A DNA stretch of 64,000 bases from positions 124,001 to 188,000 of the forward strand of contig CM062382.1 in NCBI GenBank assembly GCA_031310005.1, written 5' to 3'. The stretch's first letter is position 1; each line of letters opens with the position of its first letter. The notes under the pieces are model-generated. The model made no database searches. It saw only the letters and a program-made list of their open reading frames with translations, and was not told the origin of the DNA. The stretch is from Dactylellina haptotyla (taxonomy: Eukaryota > Ascomycota > Orbiliomycetes > Orbiliales > Orbiliaceae). The position numbers were made by a program, and so were the translations under genes. Below are positions 46,201-56,399 of this stretch, piece by piece.

Positions 46201-48525
46201 GAGCGGAAGAATGTTCAGATGCAAATTATATTTTGCTTTTAGCTCGGGTAGGGCGACGAGGTTAGCGAATTGTTCACCACCGACTGTCGCAGTATTCCGA
46301 TCTTAGCTAACCACTCCCGCATGCGTTATGAAAACAGATTAAATGCCGAGACTTCGACACGCCCTACGAGCAAACACCTTGCATTCGCTTGCAATCCCAT
46401 CTCCAGCCCCAACTTCCAATTCATCGTTTCCTTGCTATTATAACACCTGGCGTTGGACCGCCATCTGCGCCCAGCTCGGGTGTATTACTTCAACGGCTTG
46501 TAGTCTAGTCATTAGGTAGTTAGAATGAGCGGAGGAGGCACGCCATAAAGGTCCTCATGGTTTCGCTTTGCAGGCGCCGTTGCATCATAATCCCTCAACC
46601 GGTTCCAGAAGGTACGGGCTCAGACCCGATAAAGGAAAAGGTTCTCATCCTCTCGAGCTGAACCTCTTCACTTTCAGCAGAGTGGGTCCATTCCGAAGTG
46701 CGCTGGCCAATAAGAAATGCAGAATGAATATCTCTGGTGGAGGCTTGAGCTTGGCGCCCACAACTTCCGGTCCGGTTCAGGCCATTAGAGAAACGTCTAT
46801 GTTTGCCGAGAGACCCGTCCCAAATACAGGCAGGTTTAGGCTCAAAAACCTCATGGTGGTCATGTTGGCAGTGTACTCGGTTAGTTCCTTCTGGAACCAT
46901 GAGGAGACTGAAGTGACCTGTCTCGCGAGCTTTGGACACAACCCTTCCCTGATAGGACGCGACACTACGAGGCCGTGCATCCCGGGAGGAAGCTGGGCGC
47001 TAACAAAGGGGGGCTTTTGCTTTTTGAATACCAAAGACAGCGTTGGTCCGAATGGCGTTCTGGTAGTCTGATTGCAGCGACATGCATTCATATTGCAGTT
47101 GCAACTGATATCACCGTGTGCATACCAGGAGCACCGAAGACCTGTGGCCAGCACAAGCAGGCTCTGGTGTGTGTGCGTGTGTGTGACCATGTTGGCGGGA
47201 AAACGAGGCTGAAAAAACTTCCACACATTTCGCTCTGCGGCAACACAATCACCACCGTGCCGTTCGTGAAGCGTGCCCAGTTCCAAATCGTATTTCTTGA
47301 AGAAAAATAACCAAGAAACATCATAGGTGAGCAGAAAAGGAAAGCTACTGGCCCATCTACAAGATTCGTAATATCTTAGTAATTATTATCCTCGTAATTG
47401 AAGGATTTCCGAGGTGAGGCTAATATACCCTCGTAATTACAATGAATATCGCGATATCTTTGCTTGCCACATAAAACCCAATTGGATTGCGGTTAGGTTG
47501 AGATCCCCAGATAACCGGCGGGTTTAGGTAAAGCAAACGAGATTTCGCGCAGGGGAGATCTAGACCGTTGATAGGCCAGGCTCTTATGCAGCGTCTTGCA
47601 TTAAGAGGCAATTTAATGGTTGCTGAATGCGGCCACGTTCTCGCTTGGGGGTCAACTGGTGACCTAAGGCATTGGTAGATATCCCTTGTGAGATAAGTAC
47701 TTGTAGCTTTTGGAAAAACCGGTCACAACAGAGCGGGCCCCACATGGATTATGTGGTGCCGGTAAAACGTGGCCCGAGACTCGCCAATAAGTTGCGGATC
47801 GCACTCGGGATGGACCCTTTCCCATACAGGCACAAAACGATTGGAGGCGAACTGAGATTGTGTTTGTAGCATCTCCGGATTCAAAGCGCTCGTAGTTATC
47901 TCAATGCAGTTATTTTAGCATTGATTGAGAGCTAATATCCACGGCATAAAATTGAACACGTCCGTGGCTACATACCTGGTCTATAAAGAATTGCATATTA
48001 AAGCAGTTTGGGGGTAATCAAGTGAAGGACTGCAGCATCCCATATAGTCGGGGGTTCGAGGTGAAATTATGAAACATGATATTAAAAAAAGATACTGGAA
48101 ACAATATAGATAAACCCATACATAGACATGTACATTGTATACAAGGGTGGTGCCACACAGTGCCACCGAAGGAAATGATTTGTCGCTGAGAAATTTAAAA
48201 GAGGCCAAAATGCTATTGGAGAAAAAGATGCTTACAAAGAAAGAAAATTAAACAGTCGCTAGTCTCGCTAGTCAAGAAGCCCGACGAAAAGCAGTCAACG
48301 AAAAATCAAATGCATGAATGTCAATCCTTTTCCATCCCAGTGGGCCGTAATACCTATCAAATATGCGCTCAAATCCAAAATTCGCCCAATCTTGTCATAT
48401 CCCGATGCTGAACAAAACTCCAAGCCAATGTATGGTGCAGGGGACCCAAGGAAAATATCGATCGTTGGAAATAAAATGGTGTGGTGCCCGGTTATTGAGG
48501 GTCTTCGGTGGCGGAATTGTCCCGT
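43242..48525. other. 5.3-kb interval between the two paralogues
   Basis: No gene is supported. Two GC-richer islands (about 43.7–44.6 kb and 46.5–47.3 kb) hold open frames up to 169 codons on both strands with no recognisable domain. A palindromic gcgatcgcgatcgcg occurs near 43987–44001 and a short (GT)n run near 47163–47184. Confidence 0.4.
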
Positions 48526-49287
48526 CTATTGGCGCAAAATGAAGGGCGTTGCCCCATCAGAATAATCAGAGCTGCTAGAATCCGGTGAAAAGGGGGAGGT
48601 GTAGTTCATGTGGTACATTGGATGTGAGTAGTGCTCTTGCCATTGAGTGTTGGCATCGGCCTGCCAGTCATAGCAGTCATCTTCATAGCCGGTAGTATAC
48701 TCGTATTCACGTTGGCCATATTCAGTGTAGTCACTGTACTCCGAGGGTGCGATCGTGGAGTGGGAATCACTGCCGCTGTCGTGTGTGGATCCTCCTCTGC
48801 TGTTGCGAGTACGCGTGGGTCTTGTTGGAGCAGAGCATTGACTACCCGTCGTGCGGAGGCAACGGTCGCACGGATTCGGCCACGGGCCATATGAGAACGT
48901 GCACTTTGCTCCACGTTAGCACCTCAACTCAAAGTTTTCGATCTCGACTTCATTGATTTTAGGACTCACAGTCTTATGGTCTTTGCGGCACTTATCACAC
49001 TTCAAGTCGTTCAAAATCCTCTTCTTTCGCTCCATTGGTTGTACCGAGGGGTCTGTAGAGCAATGGGAATAATTGTACCTATCGCATCGCATGCAAACCA
49101 TGCTGCCATCGATATCATCAGGGTGTCTCTGACACTAAGAAAGCTGTTAGAGCTGGTCACTTTGACACGTTACGGGAGATATTCTACTGTAGATCCATAC
49201 CTTTTGTTTATCCCTCCGGCAGTTATTGCAGATGAGGGTGTTCTGTCTTCCACGCACATCCATTCTTGAACTAGATGCAGAAGACAT
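48526..49287 (-). CDS. Double-Zn2Cys6 protein with tyrosine-rich tail (paralogue B)
   Basis: Exons 49287–49201, 49134–48970 and 48903–48526 give 209 aa. Cluster 1 is Cys20/23/30/43/46/54, spacing 2-6-12-2-7 (ICNNCRRDKQK then CQRHPDD… CMRC). Cluster 2 is Cys75/78/85/96/99/107, spacing 2-6-10-2-7 (KCDKCRKDHKT then CTFSYGPWPNPCDRC). Both introns are phase 0 and both fall just before the third cysteine of a cluster, as in paralogue A. A 20-residue basic linker (ERKKRILNDLK) joins the clusters. The tail is again Ser/Tyr/Asp-rich, with 11 tyrosines (SEYSDYTEYGQREYEY). No regulator middle domain is present. A nuclear DNA-binding role is likely from the clusters, not demonstrated. Confidence 0.75.
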
Positions 49288-52200
49288 TTTATAGGGAACG
49301 TTGTGATCGAGGTAAATTTATGTTCTATTTTCGGTATTTGGGAAGAGAGAAGAGTAGAAAGAAAAAGTCGAGAGGAGAAGTTGGGAGGGGTAAGATGAAG
49401 TTGTCCTGTTGAGAGAGTACGCTGTGTTGGAGTATGGGTTTGGACAAATCGAGCTTCTAGGCTTCTACTTTGGTGCTGATGTTTATCTGACTTCAATGCC
49501 GATGTTGATATGAATGATAGATGCTAAAATTGAGACAGTGGGATCGATACTTATAAAGACAAAAATCGAAACCATCATCGCTCGCACACAGGAACCGGCC
49601 CGCATGGCTGGGATCTTAGCTTCCTGGTATCCTAGCTTCCGTGAACTCGAAGCTGTCAAAGGTTACATAGCACCCGACATTGGCTGCCAACGTTGTGCGG
49701 AGCATTCTGTTCCTTGCAGATGGGGAAACTCTCCAACTACTGGCTCGCTTGTTTTCATAAGGCGGAATTGCGGCGAACACTTACAAAAAATAAAATAAAA
49801 TAGAATTCAAAAGTTGCCTACCCGCACTCCCTTTCCCGTACCTGTGGAATCGGATTCAGGTCACACCAGTAATGAACGCCGCATGAGGTCCCGGCAGGAT
49901 TCACAGAAATTAAATTCCCGATTGCGACATTGTTATTATATCTGCAAGTGTGATAAGTCCCAATAGCTTGGTTTGCCAGAGGGAAAAAAATTCTGCGCCG
50001 GGGGTCCTGCAGGAATCACGGTTTCCCACTTGGGTACATGCTTCGGTGCAGAGGTGAAGGAACCTGAGGTCAAACATAGGCCACTGGTAGGCTGAGCGAC
50101 CCTGTTGTGCATATCCGGGCTTGGCTCGATTTGGCGAAGGCCCGTCTCCATGCCATGCTTCAACTGGCCAAACAAGGCAGTCCTTGCTCAAACTCAGCTC
50201 ACACGCAACCGAAAAGAACGAGGGGAGGGGTTCAAACATTCGACATCAAGAACTTGGCTCTCAGCTTCAATTTGCCAGATCGTCGACGACAATCTCCAAC
50301 ACTGAAGCTAAGGATTTGGTCACTGGCCTACCACTTACGAGATTAGAGCCACGTCGCTATTAGTCCCCGGTCGCGTTATAACTCAACACACCCCACCGGT
50401 ACAGCTCGCGAATCCAATCCTCGGGTCCGCAGAATGCCGCAGTATTTCCTACCCCCGGGGACGTCAAGGAACGGCCAGGCCAGGGGCTCAGAGGGAAAGA
50501 TGAGCCGACCGCGCTCACCTTTGGGGACACCCGTATTCAATCCCGTTTTGGGTCGCCCCGAAGCCTCCTACCCACTGGACGCACTGTTTGTGATTTATCG
50601 GGTTTGCGTTTCCCGTTAGGGCCAAATTGCCGAATTTTAGCTTGGGCATGCAGGATTTCCCAAAAAGAACAGTAGGCCGAAAAGTAGAAGCGCTCTGCAA
50701 GCTGTGCAACAGCTCAGCTAAGGACTTCCATCACTCAGCTGGCAGTCCAAATTTATCCTGCGGCGACTTAAGTCGGCGTTGTTGATCACGCTGTCTGTCG
50801 GAATAACTCCAGAAGTTGCGCTTGTAGTAAGTTATTTTAGAAATTCTCCAGTAGTAAACCGCAGTTCTGCATGAGCGGACTCGCAAGGCACGACGGTGTT
50901 TGACGGATGTTTAGGCTGTCGATTGTATGAGATCATTGCTGATGGCTTGCAGAACAATGCCGGAGGAACTTCCATCCTCGAACGTCGAATTCAAGTGAAA
51001 TATCACGGTTCTAAATCTTGATGTCATAGGGTTCAGTTTCAGCCGAGAACGTTGCACAGATATATTTTAATATTTGGGTGTGATTACCGCATAGACGACG
51101 ACGGAATAGCACTCCGGTTGGACCCACAGGAGTGGATGGGTAAAACGGTGCCACATATTTGCCACACCACGGTGCCACACATACCCGCCACGGAGAGGCG
51201 CAGTCGCTGCACCACTATCGAAAGCCTTTCAAGGCGAAACGATTCTAAATTAGGGGCTTGATGCAAGCAATCGCACTTCGGATCTTACTATCTAATCTTC
51301 TGATGAAATGTTTGGATACTAAGCTAAACTGCGGAATCTGTTTACAAATTCACGTGCAGATAATTATTTTAAGGCGTGATGCTCTACTGCTATACGCATA
51401 TATATGTTGATGGTCATTGGCTGTTATTTGGAATTTTGATGGCGTGTTTAGGCATGTCTTTTCACCAGACCATTCGATGACTAGAGTTTCGATTTTCGTC
51501 TTACTAGCCCGATTGTCAGGAGCATGAAATATTCTTGGAGCTGTAAAGATCGTTCGAATTTCATTGTGAGATACTCTGACTTGGATAATTTGGGAAATGT
51601 GTTGGGTGCACCAAGTGTGGCTGATATTCACAGCAGTATTATCTTTGTGTTGTCAGACATCTGTGTTACACCAAATATCCAACATAGGAAGCATTGAGGT
51701 CAATACAAGACTAAACGGGTCCTGAGATTACCGGATATTGACTTTGAAGCTCTGAAGTATTTCTATGTTTTGGGCTTGGTTATAAAGCTTTGATGCGACT
51801 AATGCATATACTAGGTCGTTGGAAATTTCGTGAAGAAACGATTCAGAATACATAGCGTCGACTCTGTTGTAAAGCCGGGCGACAGCGCTTGAGTATTCAG
51901 AGGCAAGATACGGTATTCTGGAACCAATCTTGGTGATATTAATGGGATCAGGTTAAATTATTCGATCTAGTAATAATTATATAAACTAATATAATCGTAT
52001 TAAAAAACCTTAATTTGTGTGCTTCTCATTTGCATGCGGCAATGGCCAAACCTAAGGAACCTTAAACTCTGATTAACTTGCTCCTTTTAAGGTAATGAAA
52101 GCCAAAAAAGTAAGCAGTCAACCCGAGCGACCGACCGGTCAATTTAAATATATAGTTTAGGAGATCGGGTATATATCTTGTGTTTGGAAACTTCTATACC

Positions 52201-52317
52201 TCGTTCTTATCGACAATTATCTTGCGGCAAGGCAATGACTCTGTTTCATCAACTGAACAAATCGACGCGACGTGTCTACATTTTCCATACCACACATATA
52301 TGACACCCATTTGAGTC
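49288..52317. other. Gene-poor interval
   Basis: 3 kb with one candidate small ORF (49514–49798, listed separately). The stretch 49.9–50.7 kb is GC-richer with overlapping frames on both strands and no domain. The remainder is AT-rich and without coding support. Confidence 0.4.
49514..49798 (+). CDS. Small ORF with half a zinc-cluster motif
   Basis: A frame of 94 codons contains GCQRCAEHSVPCRW, i.e. C-X2-C-X6-C, the spacing of the second half of a Zn2Cys6 cluster, and later RRNCGEH. The first half of a cluster is not visible upstream. The better start may be the internal MAGILASWYPSF. It lies about 230 bp from the start of double-Zn2Cys6 paralogue B, on the opposite strand. It may be a relict copy, a DUF3716-like small protein (inference), or chance. 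Confidence 0.3.
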   Translation: MIDAKIETVGSILIKTKIETIIARTQEPARMAGILASWYPSFRELEAVKGYIAPDIGCQRCAEHSVPCRWGNSPTTGSLVFIRRNCGEHLQKIK

Positions 52318-53058
52318 ATGTCGCTCCTGGTGGTTGCCTTAAGCTTATTCTCCTCATCTGTTGTTTCTCACGACATGAACCTTATTCTCACGGATAGCCT
52401 TCGATCCCCAACATGCAAATCTCCTGCTTTCAGATTTTACCAGAATACCACGTTGGTGCTTAACCAGGTAATTCCTACCCGGGCTGATTTATCCTCTTGT
52501 TCTTGGCACGAAGATGCTATTACGTTGGTTGAAATATGCGGTGCACAAGGAGAGCCCTACCAATGCGCCTTATACACGGACAATAGCTGTGGCAATGTAA
52601 TGATGGAACATAGTACCAACGAGGAGCACGGAGTAGTATCTCAGAATAGCAGTGGGGTATATAAGATTGTTTTCTCCGATCCGAACAACAGCTGGGTGCA
52701 GTCTTCATGGGAAACAGATGGTCAGTCAGTGGTTGTCAAATCATTCCAGTGTATGCCCAGTACTGCTGAGGTATATGGGGCATTTAAGGATGAAGAAATT
52801 AATACATTGGCTCAACCGTCACCCGGAAGTGGAGATACCACGAGCAATGTGGAGTTTGGTGGTGACAACAACAATTCTAATGAGGAAACTGCATCGTCAC
52901 TCGACCCTCCCGCGGAAACTCCCCATACTACAACTATTGAGACTGCGATTGATCTTATCATAAATAACGATAATAATGGGTGTGATAGAGTTGCGGAAGA
53001 TGCGATAAAAGCGGTCGCGTCGTTCATGCTCGTGCTTTTAGTGTTTATGTATTTATAG
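52318..53058 (+). CDS. Secreted, probably GPI-anchored protein, hypothetical
   Basis: A single exon of 246 codons. MSLLVVALSLFSSSVVSHD is a signal peptide. The ectodomain carries cysteines (SPTCKSP, SSCSWHED, EICGAQGEPYQCALYTDNSC, FQCMPS) in the manner of a small secreted β-rich domain, with N-glycosylation sequons. A Ser/Thr/Asn/Glu-rich stalk follows, and the chain ends in a hydrophobic segment (AVASFMLVLLVFMYL) without a basic tail, which fits GPI addition. No family recognised. Confidence 0.7.
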   Translation: MSLLVVALSLFSSSVVSHDMNLILTDSLRSPTCKSPAFRFYQNTTLVLNQVIPTRADLSSCSWHEDAITLVEICGAQGEPYQCALYTDNSCGNVMMEHSTNEEHGVVSQNSSGVYKIVFSDPNNSWVQSSWETDGQSVVVKSFQCMPSTAEVYGAFKDEEINTLAQPSPGSGDTTSNVEFGGDNNNSNEETASSLDPPAETPHTTTIETAIDLIINNDNNGCDRVAEDAIKAVASFMLVLLVFMYL

Positions 53059-53294
53059 ACTGTAGTTAGAATATCTGGGATTATGATTCATGTTAGTCCT
53101 GGATTTCGGAAACGCGCCTAGATATTGATATTCTCAATATTATTTAAAGCTGAACTATATGCGACCATGGGAATAAAATATAGTTATCAAATCCTAAGTT
53201 TCTAACTGCATAGCGATAGAACAAATTATTTAGAACGTTTTGGCGGATATATCCTTTTCCAGCAAGTGATGTCAATGATCACCTCCATACGATC

Positions 53295-54711
53295 TTATGA
53301 GAGATCTAGGACGACCCTTCCAGTCAATTTACATTCTTCCATGTCTTTGAATATCTATGTTTGCAGAGATTACATGTTAGCGGCTTCGCTCCTGATATTT
53401 CAGACAAGAAGTTCACATACCTCTCCTAATTTGTCTAACTTCTCAACCCTTATTTCTACCTTAACTTCTCCTTTCTCAGCGGCAGCCAGGCATTCCTCCG
53501 TATCTTGAAGACTACCGATAGCAGACCCTATTACTTGCTTTTGCTGAGTCGCAATGTGACTGGCCACAAGGCCCTTGATTGGATTTTCCTCGCCGTCGGG
53601 AATACCCACGCAAATCATCTTACCACCCGGTCTTAGTAAACCGATGGACTGATCATAACTCTTTTGAGAGCCGGTGGTCACAAGTACAACATGAGCGCCG
53701 GCTCCTCCTGTCAACTCCTTGACAGCCTTTGCCAATTCCTCGTCATTGTAATTTCTGAAGTCGAGAAACGCGTCTGCACCAAGTTTCTTACAGAAACTCT
53801 CCTTAGCACCGGCATCAACCGCTATGACCCTCCCTTTATAGCTATTCTTTACAAATTGGATTGCGAGATGGCCCAACCCACCGCCTGCTCCTGGAATTAC
53901 AACCCATTGATCGGGTTTTAGATCTGCCTTTTTGAGCGCAGACCAAACCGTCATGCCACCACAAAGCAAAGGCGCTGCCCCTTCAGATGATAAGCTTTTC
54001 GGAATGGGGGTGACATAATTTGCGGCTGCAAGACAGTACTGCTGGAATGTACCGGGCGTATAGTACCCGCTTACTGTAACTTTAGGGCACGAAGCATCGA
54101 GAGCTGATAAGCAAAATTCTACAGATCCCAGTCAGCCGGGTTATATCGAGGGTGCATTGGGTTGTTCGCTTGGCAGCATACCACATTCGGTACAGGCCGA
54201 ATTCAGCCATTTGATGCCAACTCTCTTGCCGATCATGTCGTCGTCGACAGCTGGCCCAACTGAAATTACTTCGCCTATTCCTTCATGGCCACCTACTTGG
54301 TCTGTAGTAAAATGTCAGTAAGTTTGCTTTGCTAAACTTGTGTATGAACTTTAAGATGTCCGTGGTGGCCGTACTCGGTGGTGTCGGATATGGAAGGTAG
54401 CTCCAGGAGTTTTTGCAGACAGCGAGGTCGCTATGGCATACTGTAGTCACCATGTACGTCAATTGATATGCATATATGGTTTGTAGCTCTAGTCTGAAGG
54501 TTTCTTGCCTCCCGAATGCGATCTATAATTTTGGTTAACGCTGATACTAAGTAGGGTGGGTGTTTATTCACGTTTGGAATATCGAAACTTACAAACGAAC
54601 GAGAACTTGGCCGGGTCCTGGCTGTGGTATCTCTAGCTCTAAAATCTTTATTTCTGTAGTGCCAGGATTGGCATAAACGGCAGCTTTGTTTGTTTTTCCT
54701 TCGGTAACCAT
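53295..54711 (-). CDS. Zinc-dependent alcohol dehydrogenase (ADH1-like MDR)
   Basis: Five exons (54711–54593, 54493–54375, 54301–54182, 54118–53421, 53354–53295) give about 371 aa with all phases consistent. Catalytic zinc ligands are in VCHSDLAV and QVGGHEGIGEV. The structural-zinc set is complete (ACTECEFCLSALDASC), followed by VTVSGYYTPGTFQQY. The cofactor domain shows VIPGAGGGLGHLAIQF, and the last 20-codon exon supplies TGRVVLDLS, the expected family end. The enzyme should interconvert alcohols and aldehydes with NAD(H). Odd points: with the only in-phase acceptor found, exon 2 adds about 10 residues (LELQTIYAYQ) before the first zinc cysteine, and the usual GVCH reads TVCH. The first intron boundary is therefore the weakest part. 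Confidence 0.8.
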
Positions 54712-56399
54712 CTTGGTTTCGATGTGTTGATCGAGGTTATTCTGGTGGCCTTTTGTGAATGAATGTTCTAGAAATTAAAATATTGTGAGAAATCACGGCA
54801 AGGACAGATTTTGGCTAAAGTATATTTAGTAGTAAAGCTCTGACATAAAAAAATACTAGTGAGCTGCTTGTGATGCCGTAAAATTGCCGATTATATTGGT
54901 TTATCTCCCGAGGTCCGGGTCAGGTAGATTTTGTGAATGCGTCTAAGTATAATATTCAGCCACGGTTAGATCGCCTAGATCGTTGGTCCTTACGCAAGTC
55001 AGGCAATGGTCCACCGGTGGTTGTCGTCATGGTTGGACAAGGCAAGTGTTGTTCGTACCACTTCCCCGCATTCTCGCTTGAATCCGTGGGCCTACCCCAC
55101 GAACAAGGTTCGCCCTGTTGAACGAACACGAAATGGGCGAACGGAAGTAACGCCTCCAGATTTTAAACCATGGCATTTGCAATTTGACACTCGCTGCCGC
55201 TGTCTTCCGAGGAAATGCTAAGCTAGTCGAATAGAAGGACGGATCAATACTGGTAGCGAGTGGTAGTAAATCCAATGGTGCTGAGTTTAGGAGCCGGTTC
55301 TCCGGAGTTTGGGGAGTTAAAAACAGGGGCATAATTATGCATAAGAGCATGATCGATTTTGGGTATGGCGGGATTCATACCTGTGCGCCGGACCTTTGTT
55401 ACACACAACGATGGTGTAAGATAAGATAATATAATAGTATACGAAGAAACTGTTAAGGTCAGAGATCTGGAGATGACCTATTCTGGTAAACTATTAGGCT
55501 ATTTCATTTGATCTTAAAACTGTAAAATCGCAACCAATATCAATTTACTGCGTTCATGAATCCAGTTGATCGGCTGTGGAAAAAGTAGAGCTTGAATACT
55601 TCATTTTGCCGGATATCAATCGAACCTTCTTGAAGGAGAAGATATGTCTAGAAATAGCTAACTCTGCATCACTTACTGGCTCATGAAACTTGGAAGTGTC
55701 GCATTCAATCTTTCTCAAAACGATACAATATACCACGGTTACCCCACGGGCCGAAGGTCGTTGCTCGATTATGTTCCGGGGCTAGAGTCAATATTATCAT
55801 GTATATGTTGTGGCCTCCGAAAGAATTGTGGTTGCTTGTTCCGATGTGCAGATTTACAAGCAATCGGTGTCTGTTGCTATGACGGTAGCCAGCAGAGCGT
55901 CGATGTCTCAATTACAGCCTATTATTGTATCTGCTGTGCGAGATACCTTGTGAACTAAGACTTTAAGAAATTTTGAAGAGCTTTGATTGTATTCTCAGTC
56001 ATCTTATCACGATAATACGAGTCCGGAGAGCAACTTTGGTTTCCTTGAAATGCCACTCGAGTTGGCACTGCTGTTTACTGGTCCAAACGTGCCCTTCTAG
56101 CGTTCCAACTCAAACCCTCGGGCGTCACTGATTCATCAGTATATAATTCTTGTTCCTTCGTCTCCATTTATCCTCCCCCAGTTCTCCTACAATCTCTCAA
56201 CTTCAATCATATCTATTCTGCATTATTCTGCTATCAATCTCCTAACACTCACCTCCGTTCCACTTGCGTCTCCTGAACACTCGGATGAGAGCTGTCTGTT
56301 CGCGAGTCCCTGGAGCTCCAATCTCAGGACGTCTTATCCCCAGCTCTGTATCAACTTCTCCTCTAGCCTAATACTCGAGTTCTCGTGGTCAAGGCAACG
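54712..56399. other. Divergent intergenic region
   Basis: 1.7 kb between the minus-strand ADH and the plus-strand CCCH gene. A cysteine-rich frame (55683–55958) has no signal peptide or recognisable spacing and is not called. The last 250 bp are C/T-rich, like a fungal promoter and leader. Confidence 0.45.

Noticed and set aside
46568-47286. Open frames of 167 (plus) and 169 (minus) codons in a GC-richer island
   Set aside because: They overlap on opposite strands, lack domains, signal peptides or splice context, and read as low-information sequence. Higher GC alone lengthens frames.
55683-55958. Cysteine-rich 91-codon ORF (CICCGLRKNCGC…)
   Set aside because: No signal peptide, irregular cysteine spacing, and the reading starts in AT-rich non-coding DNA. 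Not enough to call a gene.
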